64,000 nt of DNA. Origin: Arcicella rigui (GTDB lineage Bacteria > Bacteroidota > Bacteroidia > Cytophagales > Spirosomataceae). This document shows, piece after piece, positions 1 to 8,808 of the stretch. Position 1 is the first letter of the stretch. Each line of letters starts with the position of its first letter. Location of the stretch: contig NZ_JAYFUM010000010.1 of NCBI RefSeq assembly GCF_034929435.1, positions 62,001 to 126,000 of the forward strand, written 5' to 3'. The notes beneath the pieces were generated by a model that did no database searches, had not been told where the DNA came from, and saw only the letters and a list, made by a program, of their open reading frames with translations. A program made the position numbers and the translations under genes.

Positions 1-1
1 C

Positions 2-787
2 CTCAATATTCCCAATTTCGTTCATGAAATAATTGCCTTTAATAAAGCTCCCGAAAAACCAAAAACCGAAAAAGAACAAAAAGCTGAATTTGAAAAAAAT
101 GAAAAAGAAAACGCCAAAAGCTATTTTACTTTGAAAAAAGGTACTTATACCGAAATCGTTGCACAAAATTTCAAAGACTTCAAGTTCAAAGTAGAGTTTC
201 AATTGTACTCAGGTAGGATTTTCGTTACTTTTGGATTTTTCTTGTTAGGACTTTTTGTGGGTAAACGTAAATATCTGGAGGACATCGAAACCCATAAAGT
301 ACTTATCAAAAAAGTCATGTGGTGGTCGCTTGGGGTTAATTTTTTCATCATTGCCTTTTTCCTTACGGTTGAATTGGGACAACTCTGGGACAAATTCCCC
401 AAATGGTTTGGCTTAGTGGGCAATTTCTTATTTTCAGTTCATTCTTTACTGATGACGCTCTTTTATATTTCAGGAATGGCTTTGTTGTTGCATAAAAAAT
501 CAATGGAAAAAGTAATGCTTTACTTGGCTGGCATTGGCAAAATGGTACTGAGCAATTATTTACTCCAAAGTGCCATTGGTGTCACTTTGTTTTATGGCAT
601 TGGATTTGGTTTGGCAGGCGACATCAGTCCAGCTTGGTGCTATCTGATTGGATTAGGCATTTTTACTTTGCAACTTTTTATCAGTAAGTGGTGGCTTGAG
701 AAATTTAATTACGGCCCAATGGAATGGCTTTGGCGTTCGGCTACTTACTTGAAATGGCAAGCTTTTCTGAAAAAATCATCGCTCTGA
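2..787 (+). CDS. DUF418 family membrane protein, 5' end missing
   Basis: The reading frame is open from base 2 to a stop at 785-787, so the true start lies before the window. Several hydrophobic membrane segments are visible. The C-terminal part has the DUF418 hallmarks: an SNYLLQS segment followed by a long hydrophobic stretch and the GPMEWLWRS ending. DUF418 proteins are inner-membrane proteins of unknown biochemical role, sometimes linked to transport or to quaternary-ammonium metabolism. A charged Lys/Glu-rich linker (about bases 50-120) lies before the C-terminal membrane half. The first methionine-like start inside the window (TTG at 131) is only an internal Leu codon. The family call is firm; the function is unknown. 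Confidence 0.85.
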   Translation, partial: LNIPNFVHEIIAFNKAPEKPKTEKEQKAEFEKNEKENAKSYFTLKKGTYTEIVAQNFKDFKFKVEFQLYSGRIFVTFGFFLLGLFVGKRKYLEDIETHKVLIKKVMWWSLGVNFFIIAFFLTVELGQLWDKFPKWFGLVGNFLFSVHSLLMTLFYISGMALLLHKKSMEKVMLYLAGIGKMVLSNYLLQSAIGVTLFYGIGFGLAGDISPAWCYLIGLGIFTLQLFISKWWLEKFNYGPMEWLWRSATYLKWQAFLKKSSL

Positions 788-934
788 GTCGAGCATTTCT
801 TCTGAAATTCATCATGGGTTTGGCGAAGCAATTCGCTGAACCTTTTTTATTTCCCCTTCTTTTACGATAACTTGCAAGTCTAATTTACAGAATCAAAGAA
901 AAAATTTCCGCAGATTCTTTTCACTACAAAAACA

Positions 935-1954
935 ATGGAACAACAAAAACCAATCATAGGAATTACTTTGGGTGATTATAATGGCATCGGGCCAGAGGTC
1001 ATCTTGAAAGCACTAACCAGTAATCGAATCTTAAAACTTTGTACTCCAGTTATTTATGGCTCTCAGCGTGTATTTAGTTTTTATAGAAAAGCTTTAGATT
1101 TAAAAGATTGGACACTTCACAGTATTCAAAGTGTAGAGCAAATCAATCCTAAATTAACCAATGTAATTACTTGCTGGGATGATAAACAAACCGATGTAAA
1201 TCCGGGAAAAGTAACTGCCGAAGCTGGTGCTGCGGCTCTGGCTTGTTTGCAAAAAGCTACTGAAGATTTGAAAGCTGGGCATATTCACGCCATCGTAACA
1301 GCTCCGATTAATAAAGATAATATTCAGTCAGAAGAGTTTAAATTTCCGGGGCATACCGAATTTTTTACCGAGACTTTCGAGGCAAAAGATTCCTTAATGT
1401 TTTTGGTTTCGGATGTTTTGCGTGTAGGAGTAGTAACTGGACACATTCCTTTGGGACGAGTACGTAGCTCAATCACACAAGAAAGAATTACTCAGAAACT
1501 TAACCTTATGTTTACTTCTTTGAAAGAAGATTTTGGTATTCAAAAACCTAAAATTGCGGTGTTGGGGCTAAACCCTCATGCTGGCGAAAATGGCTTATTG
1601 GGTAGCGAAGAAAAAGAAGTGATTTCGCCAGTTTTAGAAGAATTTAAATCAAAAGGTAATTTAGTTTTTGGGCCATTCCCAGCAGATGGTTTCTTCGGAA
1701 ATGCTCAATTCAAACATTTTGATGCCGTTTTGGCAATGTATCACGACCAAGGCTTGATTCCTTTCAAATACATTTCATTTGAAACTGGCGTAAACTTTAC
1801 AGCAGGTTTGCCCATTGTGCGTACTTCGCCCGACCACGGAACGGCTTATGACATTGCAGGAAAAAATGTAGCCAAAGCTTCTTCGATGCTACAAGCTATT
1901 TTTACGGCTATTGATGTTGTAGATAACAGAAAAGAAAATGTTAATCCAGTATAA
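935..1954 (+). CDS. pdxA: 4-hydroxythreonine-4-phosphate dehydrogenase PdxA
   Basis: PdxA oxidises 4-phosphohydroxy-L-threonine with NAD in the DXP-dependent pyridoxal 5'-phosphate pathway, in the cytoplasm. The protein has 339 residues, the usual family length. It carries the N-terminal GITLGDYNGIGPEV motif, the TAPINK segment, FPGHTEFF, the NPHAGE metal/substrate motif, PADGFF, and the YHDQGLIPFK and SPDHGTAYDIAG segments with their metal-binding His and Asp residues. The ATG at 935 places the conserved N-terminus correctly. It is preceded by about 150 non-coding bases and looks monocistronic. A second vitamin B6 gene, pdxH, lies about 32 kb away in the same window. Confidence 0.97.
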   Translation: MEQQKPIIGITLGDYNGIGPEVILKALTSNRILKLCTPVIYGSQRVFSFYRKALDLKDWTLHSIQSVEQINPKLTNVITCWDDKQTDVNPGKVTAEAGAAALACLQKATEDLKAGHIHAIVTAPINKDNIQSEEFKFPGHTEFFTETFEAKDSLMFLVSDVLRVGVVTGHIPLGRVRSSITQERITQKLNLMFTSLKEDFGIQKPKIAVLGLNPHAGENGLLGSEEKEVISPVLEEFKSKGNLVFGPFPADGFFGNAQFKHFDAVLAMYHDQGLIPFKYISFETGVNFTAGLPIVRTSPDHGTAYDIAGKNVAKASSMLQAIFTAIDVVDNRKENVNPV

Positions 1955-2158
1955 GAAAAAATAAAAAAAAACTTAATTTGGCATACTGCAAATGTGCGAT
2001 TTACGAAAAAAGGCTTTTGAAATTTATCTTTCTAATTCCTTCGTTGCTCATTTTCAGTTTGCCATCGGGTTTTCACTCAATCAAAATACAGTTTTTTTTT
2101 GTTGGGTAATTTCTCTCGAAAATATCAATTATTCAATCTTTTCAACCTTAATAGAACA

Positions 2159-3043
2159 ATGTCAATCGAACAACAATCTCGTCGTGACTTTTTGAAAAAT
2201 AGCTTGTTGGCTACTGCTGGTGCGACTCTCTTAACAAACGAATTATGGGCTGGGCCAAAAAAACCATCGCCACGTCATATTGGAGTACAGTTATATTCTG
2301 TTCGTGATGCCATCAAAATAGATGCCAAAGGTACTTTAGCAAAAATTGCTAAAATGGGCTACAAAGAAGTAGAAGGTTTTGGTTATTCTGATGGTAAATT
2401 CTTTGGTTTGACACCTGCTGATTATTCAAAAACTTTGGCAGACAATGGCTTAACGATGCCTTCGGCACACGCAATGGTAACGTCTAAAGACTATGCTGGC
2501 GGACAACTTTCTGACGGTTTTAAAAAATTGGTAGAAGATGCTATCAGCGTTGGTCAAAAATATGTGATTGCTCCGTACATGGTTGACGAAGACCGTTTGC
2601 AAGGCAAAAAAATGGCTGAGATTTTCAATAAAGCTGGAGAGTATTGCAAAGCTGCTGGCGTGAAATTTGGCTACCATAACCATGATTTTGAATTTAAAAA
2701 GTATAACGGAGAACAACTTTATACAACACTTTTGAATAATACTGACAAGCATTTAGTAACATTTGAAATGGATTTGTATTGGGTAGTTGTAGGTGGTGAA
2801 AAACCAGTTGAATGGTTCAAAAAACACCAAGGAAGATTTACGCATTTCCACGTAAAAGACCACGACCCTGTGAAAAATGTAACGGTTGAAGTAGGCGAAG
2901 GCGATATTAATTTCCAAGAGATTTTCAATGCGGCTAAAATTGCTGGTACAAAATATTTTGTAGTAGAATTAGAAAACTACAAACGTACTCCAATGGAAGG
3001 CATCGAGATTGGTTTGAATAACCTCAAGAAATTGAAATTCTAA
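2159..3043 (+). CDS. Tat-exported sugar phosphate isomerase/epimerase-like TIM-barrel protein
   Basis: The chosen start is the ATG at 2159, giving 294 residues. An upstream TTG would add 20 residues that do not look like a signal. The N-terminus has a twin-arginine signal (SRRDFLKNS) followed by a hydrophobic stretch and an Ala-rich cleavage region, so the protein is probably exported folded. The rest matches the xylose isomerase-like TIM barrel (AP endonuclease 2 family): HIGVQLYSVRD at strand 1, GYHNHDFEF, FEMDLYWV, THFHVKD and VELENYK near the C-terminus, with the His, Asp and Glu residues that bind metal in the family. Exported relatives act on sugars or cyclitols, but the substrate cannot be read here. 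Confidence 0.88.
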   Translation: MSIEQQSRRDFLKNSLLATAGATLLTNELWAGPKKPSPRHIGVQLYSVRDAIKIDAKGTLAKIAKMGYKEVEGFGYSDGKFFGLTPADYSKTLADNGLTMPSAHAMVTSKDYAGGQLSDGFKKLVEDAISVGQKYVIAPYMVDEDRLQGKKMAEIFNKAGEYCKAAGVKFGYHNHDFEFKKYNGEQLYTTLLNNTDKHLVTFEMDLYWVVVGGEKPVEWFKKHQGRFTHFHVKDHDPVKNVTVEVGEGDINFQEIFNAAKIAGTKYFVVELENYKRTPMEGIEIGLNNLKKLKF

Positions 3044-3092
3044 TTTTCTATTAGAAATACTCAGGAAATATTAATTTTGTATGCAAAATTTG

Positions 3093-3120
3093 AACCTGCC
3101 ACCTGTTTGGCAGGTTTTTT
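3093..3120 (+). terminator. Rho-independent terminator after the isomerase-like gene
   Basis: A perfect 9-bp stem (AACCTGCCA paired with TGGCAGGTT) with a 6-base loop is followed directly by a T run. It starts 50 bases after the stop of the exported isomerase-like gene and separates it from the dehydrogenase gene. Confidence 0.85.
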
Positions 3121-3160
3121 ATTAATACCTCTTTAAAATTTGATTGAGGTTTGGAGAAAA

Positions 3161-4108
3161 ATGAATATGAAGAAAGTTTTGATTGTTGATGATATGCACC
3201 CAAGTATCCTTCCGATGCTGGAGGAAATCGGATTTGTTCCTGATTACCAACCAAGTATTCAGCGTGAAGAAATCTTGGATATCATCAAAAATTATGAGGG
3301 TTTGCTTATCAGAAATAAAACCAAAGTTGATAAAGAGTTTTTGACTTATACTTCAAAATTAGAATTTATCGGAAGAGCTGGTGCTGGACTTGACTTGATT
3401 GATATTCCAGCAGTTGAAAAAATGAAAATTCAACTTTTTGCCGCTAACGAAGGTAATTCCGACGCCGTGGGTGAACATACTTTAGGAATGATTCTGAATT
3501 TGTTCAATAAAATCAACTGGGCGGATGCCGAAGTACGCCAGAAAGTTTGGTTGCGTGAAGCCAATCGTGGTATTGAATTGATGGGCATGACTGTGGGCAT
3601 TATTGGCTACGGAAATATGGGAAAGGCGGTTGCTCAACGCCTAAAAGGTTTTGGCGTAGAAGTGCTGGCTTATGACCTTTACAAACAAGACTTTGGTTCG
3701 GAATTGGTAAAAGAAGCAACAATGGAGGAGATTTTCGAGAAAACGGATGTGCTTTCTTTACACGTTCCGCTGACAGATAAAACTCGACAATTGGTGGATG
3801 AAGCTTTTTTGGTGAAGTTTCACAAAGATATTTTCTTGGTGAATACTTCAAGAGGAGAAGTGGCTTCAATTCGAGCGGTATTGAATGCTTTGAAAACAGG
3901 AAAACTCAGAGGGGCGTGTTTGGATGTACTTGAAAATGAAAAAATGCACCAACTCAAAATCAATTCTGAACAAGAAATCATGTACAACGAATTGTTCAGC
4001 ATGAAAAATGTGATATTTACGCCTCACGTAGCTGGCTGGACAAAAGAAAGTTATTTCAAAATCAATCAAGTACTTGTCAATAAAATAAAGGCGATGTATG
4101 GGATATAA
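3161..4108 (+). CDS. D-isomer-specific 2-hydroxyacid dehydrogenase (phosphoglycerate dehydrogenase-like)
   Basis: The start taken is the ATG at 3161 (MNMKKVL), giving 315 residues; a TTG at 3140 is less likely. The protein has the two-domain Rossmann layout of the family. The nucleotide-binding loop is GIIGYGNMGKAVA. The three catalytic residues sit in NTSRGEV (Arg), LDVLENE (Glu) and TPHVAGWT (His). NEGNSDAVGEHTLGM resembles the phosphoglycerate dehydrogenase subgroup, which makes 3-phosphohydroxypyruvate for serine synthesis. There is no C-terminal ACT or ASB regulatory domain, so this is the short form. Other D-2-hydroxyacid substrates remain possible, so no gene symbol is given. Confidence 0.9.
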   Translation: MNMKKVLIVDDMHPSILPMLEEIGFVPDYQPSIQREEILDIIKNYEGLLIRNKTKVDKEFLTYTSKLEFIGRAGAGLDLIDIPAVEKMKIQLFAANEGNSDAVGEHTLGMILNLFNKINWADAEVRQKVWLREANRGIELMGMTVGIIGYGNMGKAVAQRLKGFGVEVLAYDLYKQDFGSELVKEATMEEIFEKTDVLSLHVPLTDKTRQLVDEAFLVKFHKDIFLVNTSRGEVASIRAVLNALKTGKLRGACLDVLENEKMHQLKINSEQEIMYNELFSMKNVIFTPHVAGWTKESYFKINQVLVNKIKAMYGI

Positions 4109-4110
4109 AT

Positions 4111-4400
4111 GAATTTGAAGATTTGAAAATTTGGGGATATGGGGATTTGAAAATTTGAAAATGTGGCAGAAATAATTAAATTTCTCATTTACAAGTTTCT
4201 AAATTTTCAAATCAGAAAAATATAATTTTCAAATCTTCAAATTCACACATCTTCAAATCAAAAAAATAATTTTCAAATCTTCAAATTCACGCATCTTCAA
4301 ATCAAAAAAATATAATTTTCAAATCTTCAAATTCACGCATCTTCAAATCAAAAATATATAATTTTCAAATCTTCAAATTCACACATCTTCAAATCAAAAA
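4111..4400. repeat. Minisatellite of about 45 bp with an inverted copy
   Basis: Four tandem copies of a 44-46 bp unit begin near 4223, 4267, 4313 and 4359. Each contains AATTTTCAAATCTTCAAATT and a CATCTTCAAATC segment. Copies differ only at CACACAT versus CACGCAT and in the length of an A/T run. At 4111-4132 the same 21-bp core occurs in inverted orientation. The block fills the space between two convergent genes (dehydrogenase and mgsA) and could fold into large alternative hairpins. Confidence 0.9.
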
Positions 4401-4401
4401 A

Positions 4402-4854
4402 CTATACCTTCCTCGATAAATAAACCGAATAATCCGTCAGTGACGATTCGTACTCATCGTTCATCAAAGGCGATGTCAGCATAAAATCTGCAGAGGCACG
4501 GTTACAAGCCATTGGGATATTCCAAACAACTCCCAAACGTAGTAATGCCTTAATGTCGGGGTCATGAGGTTGTGAAGCCATTGGGTCCCAAAAGAAAATA
4601 ATCAAATCAACCGCCCCTTCGGCTACCAAAGCACCGATTTGTTGGTCGCCCCCCAAAGGCCCACTCAATAATTTTGTTACAGGGCGGTCAATTGCCTCCT
4701 CTACCAATCTTCCCGTAGTACCAGTAGCAAATAATTCATGTCTTGATAACACCCCACGATTATAATAAACCCAATCTATTAATTCTGCTTTTTTATTGTC
4801 GTGGGCAATGAGAGCAATTCTTTTTCTGGCTTTAAAAATTCTTGAATTAGACAT
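4402..4854 (-). CDS. mgsA: Methylglyoxal synthase
   Basis: MgsA converts dihydroxyacetone phosphate to methylglyoxal and phosphate, a bypass that relieves phosphate-limited or sugar-phosphate-stressed glycolysis. The protein has 150 residues, the family length. It shows IALIAHDNKK near residues 13-22, the phosphate-binding ATGTTGRL loop (43-50), and GPLGGDQQ with the catalytic Asp at residue 70 (equivalent to Asp71 of the E. coli enzyme). FFWDPM and HDPDIKALL follow, then the conserved IPMACNRASADF ending. It is transcribed toward the dehydrogenase gene. It fits the triose-phosphate and gluconeogenic genes elsewhere in this window. Confidence 0.97.
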   Translation of the reverse strand: MSNSRIFKARKRIALIAHDNKKAELIDWVYYNRGVLSRHELFATGTTGRLVEEAIDRPVTKLLSGPLGGDQQIGALVAEGAVDLIIFFWDPMASQPHDPDIKALLRLGVVWNIPMACNRASADFMLTSPLMNDEYESSLTDYSVYLSRKV

Positions 4855-4891
4855 TAGGAGATTGTTTTATGTTTTAAATTTTTATTTAATT

Positions 4892-5046
4892 AGCTATAAG
4901 CATTTAGCGGTCAGCGTTCAGATTAAAAAATATTTTTTCTAATTACTCTTATTTATATTTAGTAGTGATTAGCCTTTAAAAGTGTTAGCTCAAACAGAGT
5001 AAAGAAATCAGGCTGAAAGCCAAAAACTGATAGCTGATAGCATAGT
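4892..5046. repeat. AGCT-word inverted-repeat element, copy A
   Basis: The left end carries TAGCTATAAGC, TTTAGCGGTCAGC and TCAGATTA. The right end carries the complementary words CTGAAAGCC and CTGATAGCTGATAGC. The left end aligns closely with the element at 14428, differing at only a few positions. It fills most of the 348-bp gap between mgsA and the BRCT gene, where no other gene is visible. No open reading frame or terminal duplication was seen. Confidence 0.65.
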
Positions 5047-5144
5047 CTTACTATCGCAATTTACCTATCAAGTTTTATTTTCACAAGTTAAGGTTTTTGG
5101 ATATATTTTAATCAAATGCTTTACTTCTTTAATAAGATTTTTCA

Positions 5145-5180
5145 ATAAAAAAACCGCCTAATTGCTACAATTAAGCGGTT
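5145..5180 (-). terminator. Rho-independent terminator of the BRCT gene
   Basis: AACCGCCTAATTG pairs with CAATTAAGCGGTT with one mismatch around a 3-base loop. On the minus strand the stem is followed by a run of Us (plus-strand A run at 5146-5151). It begins 22 bases past the stop of the BRCT protein gene. Confidence 0.85.
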
Positions 5181-5202
5181 TTGCTGAGGCGAAATGAGCC
5201 TG

Positions 5203-5928
5203 CTATGATTTTAAGAAATGAATAAAAGCATCTTCACTCAGTACAGGTATTCCCAAGCCTTTGGCAATTTGCTCTATTTCAGAATAATCAGTCTTATCAG
5301 CATTGCCAATCACCAGGTAATCTGTATTAATCGACAAAGAAGCGTCCAATACTGCGGCAATTTTCAGAAAACACTCTTTTATTTTTTCTTCGGTAAGCTG
5401 ATGCAATTTACCTTTTATTACTATTCTTTTTTTATAAAAAATATGCGTAACGTCCTGAAAGTGAAATTCATATAACTCTTTTGAAATCAAATGATTATAC
5501 TCGTTTATTTCTTCGTACTCATCCTCTATATGTATCTTGAAGTAGCCCGTATAATTTTCACTTTTCACGTAGCCGATGGGCGTTTTCTTTTCTTGAATTA
5601 TTTGAAGCATATTTCGGTACAGGTGTTTTCCAAAATATTCTGCTAATACATGGCTTGAAGCATAATGTTTTCTAATAAAATAGGCCATCGAATCTGCCTT
5701 ACATTCTATTTTTACTTCTTCAAATGGCTCTAAACGATTGCACAAATACGCAAGTGTGTTGCGTGTAATATCTCGGTGGAGTTTACTATCGTCTTCTATG
5801 TAGTTTAGAATCTTGAAGTTATCGTTAGAAACTTTTTTTGTTTTTTGTTGGGTTTGGGTTTTTACAGGTTTTGTTTCGTTCATATCACTACCCCTAATTT
5901 TTAGGAGTAATCGTTTGATAGGATTCAT
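5203..5928 (-). CDS. BRCT-domain protein of unknown role
   Basis: This is a cytoplasmic protein of 241 residues. The N-terminal 40 residues are polar and rich in Lys, Thr and Gln. The middle (about 45-160) is not recognised. The C-terminal 75 residues read as a BRCT domain: VIKGKLHQLTEEKIKE, then ASLSINTDYLVIGNADKTDYS, then IAKGLGIPVLSEDAFIHFL. The last part closely resembles BRCT domains of NAD-dependent DNA ligases and DNA polymerase III epsilon-like proteins. BRCT domains bind DNA ends, other proteins or phosphorylated peptides. No nuclease, ligase or helicase motif is visible in the rest. A role in DNA repair is an inference only. Confidence 0.7.
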   Translation of the reverse strand: MNPIKRLLLKIRGSDMNETKPVKTQTQQKTKKVSNDNFKILNYIEDDSKLHRDITRNTLAYLCNRLEPFEEVKIECKADSMAYFIRKHYASSHVLAEYFGKHLYRNMLQIIQEKKTPIGYVKSENYTGYFKIHIEDEYEEINEYNHLISKELYEFHFQDVTHIFYKKRIVIKGKLHQLTEEKIKECFLKIAAVLDASLSINTDYLVIGNADKTDYSEIEQIAKGLGIPVLSEDAFIHFLKS

Positions 5929-6201
5929 AGATTTATTGTTTTATTTTGGTATGTATGATTTTCAACTTTAAACTAAAGATAGTTATTGTTGAGAAATATC
6001 CTTTACTTTCAGAGGTAAGTATTTAATAATAAAATTATGAACGATTTGGCAGGTGTATTTACTGTTTACCGACTGTATTTTAAGTAATGAATATAATTTA
6101 TGCAACGTTCTCTATTTGTGTAAATATTTGATTATTAGGTATGTGAAAATCTACCGCAACGGCGGACCGTTCACCAATCACTTTTTACTAATTACTACTT
6201 A

Positions 6202-6897
6202 TTACTTTGCTTCACTTTCAAAACTGTACAAATAAGGAGCTTTGTGGGCTTTGCCAGAATACTCTTTTTCATGGCGTTTGAGAATCCCCAAGCTCAAAAT
6301 TTTACGCTGAAAAGCTGTTCTATTGAGCTTTTCTCCCAAAATCGCCTCATATACTTTTTGCAAAGTAGGAATAGTAAACCTTGTCGGCAAAAGGTTCGCT
6401 CCAACTAATTTTTTATCTAAATTTTCACCCAAAGTTTTCAAGGCTCTTTGTACGATTTCTCGGTGGTCGAGCATCAAATTAGGCAATTCATCCACGGCAT
6501 ACCAAGTACATGAGTCCGAAAGTGTATCGGGCGTAGGTACTACTTTGTCGTAATTAATCAAGGCATAATAGGCTACCGAAATAAAGCGTTCGAGCATCCA
6601 ATGGTTTTCTTCCAAACTTTTGCCGTTAGCTTCCAAAATCGTTTGCATGATTTCAGGTTTATACCGAGCCACATCTCCGAAAGTATAAAATTGCTCTAAA
6701 TAAATATTATCTAAGCCTGTTCGTTCTTTTAGTCCTCTCCTAACGGCATCATTCAAGTTTTCATTCAAATCAACAAAACCACCCGGCAAGGCGTACAACC
6801 CAGTGTTATGATATTTCATAATAAGGATTTTGAGTTTCTCGCCAGAAAAACCAAAAATCACAGAATCGAAAGCAATATGTGAAAGGAAATTTCTCAA
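6202..6897 (-). CDS. Nudix-derived transcriptional regulator (NrtR/AraR-like)
   Basis: This protein has 231 residues with two parts. Residues 1-150 form a Nudix fold; residues 150-230 resemble the winged-helix DNA-binding domain of NrtR-type regulators. The Nudix box (residues 40-62) is damaged: the position-55 Glu of the REUxEE core is Gly and position 59 is Arg. Catalytic hydrolysis is therefore unlikely and the domain probably only binds an effector. In Bacteroidota, related proteins such as AraR sense sugars. The frame has no ATG before residue 27, so the TTG at 6897 is taken as start; ATT just upstream is an alternative. It is divergent from the esterase genes and probably controls them. 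Confidence 0.82.
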   Translation of the reverse strand: MRNFLSHIAFDSVIFGFSGEKLKILIMKYHNTGLYALPGGFVDLNENLNDAVRRGLKERTGLDNIYLEQFYTFGDVARYKPEIMQTILEANGKSLEENHWMLERFISVAYYALINYDKVVPTPDTLSDSCTWYAVDELPNLMLDHREIVQRALKTLGENLDKKLVGANLLPTRFTIPTLQKVYEAILGEKLNRTAFQRKILSLGILKRHEKEYSGKAHKAPYLYSFESEAK

Positions 6898-7090
6898 AAT
6901 TATAATGTGTTTTAAATAGTTTATCTAAAAATTTCAACAAACAACTCTTTAGTGGCTAATCCAACAAATAAAGGACTTTGGCTTCTTAATTACATCATTT
7001 TTATGAATAAAACATGATTTTTTCTTTTTAAAAAGCTACTTATTGTAATTTTTTCAAAAATAAATAGGATTTTTTTAAAAAACGAATTAT

Positions 7091-7113
7091 TATTGTCGCA
7101 AATTGCGACAATA
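7091..7113. promoter_or_regulatory. Perfect 23-bp palindrome, candidate operator
   Basis: TATTGTCGCAA and TTGCGACAATA are perfect inverted 11-bp arms around a single A. The site lies 20 bases before the ATG of the first esterase gene and 194 bases from the start of the divergent Nudix-like regulator. A weak promoter (TACCTTTC at 7120-7127) would overlap it. The position suits a repressor that blocks the esterase promoter. Binding by the neighbouring regulator is inferred. Confidence 0.7.
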
Positions 7114-7133
7114 GAATTTTACCTTTCAAAAAC

Positions 7134-8765
7134 ATGAAAAAAATCACTTACTTATTTTTGTTTTTTGCGTTTATGCAAACAGAACTGAAAGCTCAAACCA
7201 ATGCCTTTTCCGTACAGGTGAAAATCGAAAATGGAGTCATTGAAGGAAATTATGATACTCATACGGGTATTCAAACTTATTTTGGTGTTCCATTTGCGAA
7301 ACCACCCGTTGGCGATTTACGTTGGAAAGCTCCACAACCTTTAACTAATTGGACGGGAGTAAAAGAAACCAAGAAATTTGGTCCACGCCCAATGCAAACA
7401 ATGGTTTTCGGCGATATGCAGTCACGTTCAAACGGTGTAAGCGAAGACTGTTTGTACTTAAACGTATGGACACCAGCGAAACGCAATACTAAAAACCTTC
7501 CTGTTTTGGTATATTTCTACGGAGGTGGTAATGTAGCAGGTGATGCTTCTGAGCCACGTTATGATGGCGAAGCAATGGCGAAACAAGGAATTGTGGCCGT
7601 AACGGTAAACTATCGTTTGAATATTTTTGGTTTCTTGGCTCACCCTGAACTTTCGGCGGAGTCGCCTTACAAAGCTTCTGGAAACTATGGTTTACTTGAC
7701 CAACAAGCAGCTTTGGCTTGGGTACAAAAAAACATTGCGGCTTTCGGTGGCGACCCTAAAAAAGTAACCATTGCAGGCGAGTCAGCAGGCTCAATCTCAG
7801 TGAGTTATCAAATGGCTTCACCACTTTCTAAAAACTTAATTGCTGGTGCTATCGGCGAAAGTGGTGCTGGTATCAAGCCTACATTAGACCCTGTTCCTTT
7901 GGCTGAAGGAGAAAAAATCGGTGCTGAGTTTGCTAAAAATGCGGGGGTTCCTACTTTGAAACAATTGCGTGCATTATCGACCAGAGAAGTATATGAAATT
8001 TACAACGAATCAAAACGTTTTGGTTTTCCAGTAGTAATTGATGGGTATTTTTTGCCTAACACTATTACCAAAATTTTTGAAGCAAAACAACAAGCACAAG
8101 TACCTTTATTATTGGGTTGGAACTCAGCAGAAATTCCCGGCGGTGCATTTTTACAAGGCCCAGCGAATGCTGAACAATTCACAAATCGTGTGAAAAAAGA
8201 GTATCCAAACAACCACGAAGAAGTATTACAATTATACCCAACAGGTAGCACAGACAGAGACGTTGAAGTATCGGCTACGGCTTTGGCTTCTGATAGATTC
8301 ATTGCTTTTAGTACTTGGAAATGGTTTGATTTACACCGTAACAATAGCTCGCAACCAGTGTATCGCTATTTGTATAGCAAATTACGTCCTGAGTTGGTTG
8401 ACAAAACTTTGGCTTCTGGTTTGGCTGGTGGTACAGTGAAAAAAGATGCTAATACGCCTACTCCTCCTGCTCCAAAAGCTGTGGGTGCTCCGCACGCTTG
8501 CGAAATCGAATACTGCATGGGCAATTTACATTTGGTGAAAGACTACGCTTGGACAGCCGACGATTTCAAAGTGTCTGAAACGATGTTTAATTACTTTGCC
8601 AATTTCATCAAAACGGGTAATCCAAACGGTGGAAAACTTCCTAATTGGTCAGTAGCAAAATCAGGCGACAAAACGCCTCCAGTAATGGTGATTGATGTAG
8701 AATCAAAAGAAATCAAAGCTCCTGCTGATGCTCGTTATGAGTTTTTAGATAAAATGTATAAATAA
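7134..8765 (+). CDS. Secreted type-B carboxylesterase 1
   Basis: Carboxylesterase/lipase of the alpha/beta-hydrolase fold, 543 residues. A signal peptide (MKKITYLFLFFAFMQ, cleaved near LKAQ) points to export to the periplasm or beyond. Family marks are GVPFAKPPVGDLRW near residue 50, SEDCLYLNVWTP, the oxyanion-hole glycines in YFYGGGN, and the nucleophile elbow GESAGS with Ser217. The acid and His of the triad are expected in the C-terminal half (APHACEIEY contains a plausible catalytic His). The family hydrolyses carboxylic esters; the substrate is unknown. It is the first gene of a two-gene operon with a paralogous esterase and is preceded by a palindromic operator candidate. Confidence 0.93.
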   Translation: MKKITYLFLFFAFMQTELKAQTNAFSVQVKIENGVIEGNYDTHTGIQTYFGVPFAKPPVGDLRWKAPQPLTNWTGVKETKKFGPRPMQTMVFGDMQSRSNGVSEDCLYLNVWTPAKRNTKNLPVLVYFYGGGNVAGDASEPRYDGEAMAKQGIVAVTVNYRLNIFGFLAHPELSAESPYKASGNYGLLDQQAALAWVQKNIAAFGGDPKKVTIAGESAGSISVSYQMASPLSKNLIAGAIGESGAGIKPTLDPVPLAEGEKIGAEFAKNAGVPTLKQLRALSTREVYEIYNESKRFGFPVVIDGYFLPNTITKIFEAKQQAQVPLLLGWNSAEIPGGAFLQGPANAEQFTNRVKKEYPNNHEEVLQLYPTGSTDRDVEVSATALASDRFIAFSTWKWFDLHRNNSSQPVYRYLYSKLRPELVDKTLASGLAGGTVKKDANTPTPPAPKAVGAPHACEIEYCMGNLHLVKDYAWTADDFKVSETMFNYFANFIKTGNPNGGKLPNWSVAKSGDKTPPVMVIDVESKEIKAPADARYEFLDKMYK

Positions 8766-8808
8766 GAATTTTTAACCTTTCAATTCATATTAACTATTTA
8801 ATTAAAAC

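Noticed and set aside
822..837. GCGAAGCAATTCGC before pdxA, like the AGCGAA palindrome
   Set aside because: The half-sites are 4 bases apart rather than 2 and no TTG-N20-TANNTTTG promoter is attached, so it does not match the aceB and pckA sites.
1992..2195. Small reading frame between pdxA and the exported isomerase-like gene
   Set aside because: It overlaps the isomerase signal sequence in another frame, is AT-rich by chance and has no family resemblance.
5218..5475. Plus-strand frame within the BRCT gene
   Set aside because: It is a shadow of the minus-strand gene, which has a recognisable domain and its own terminator.
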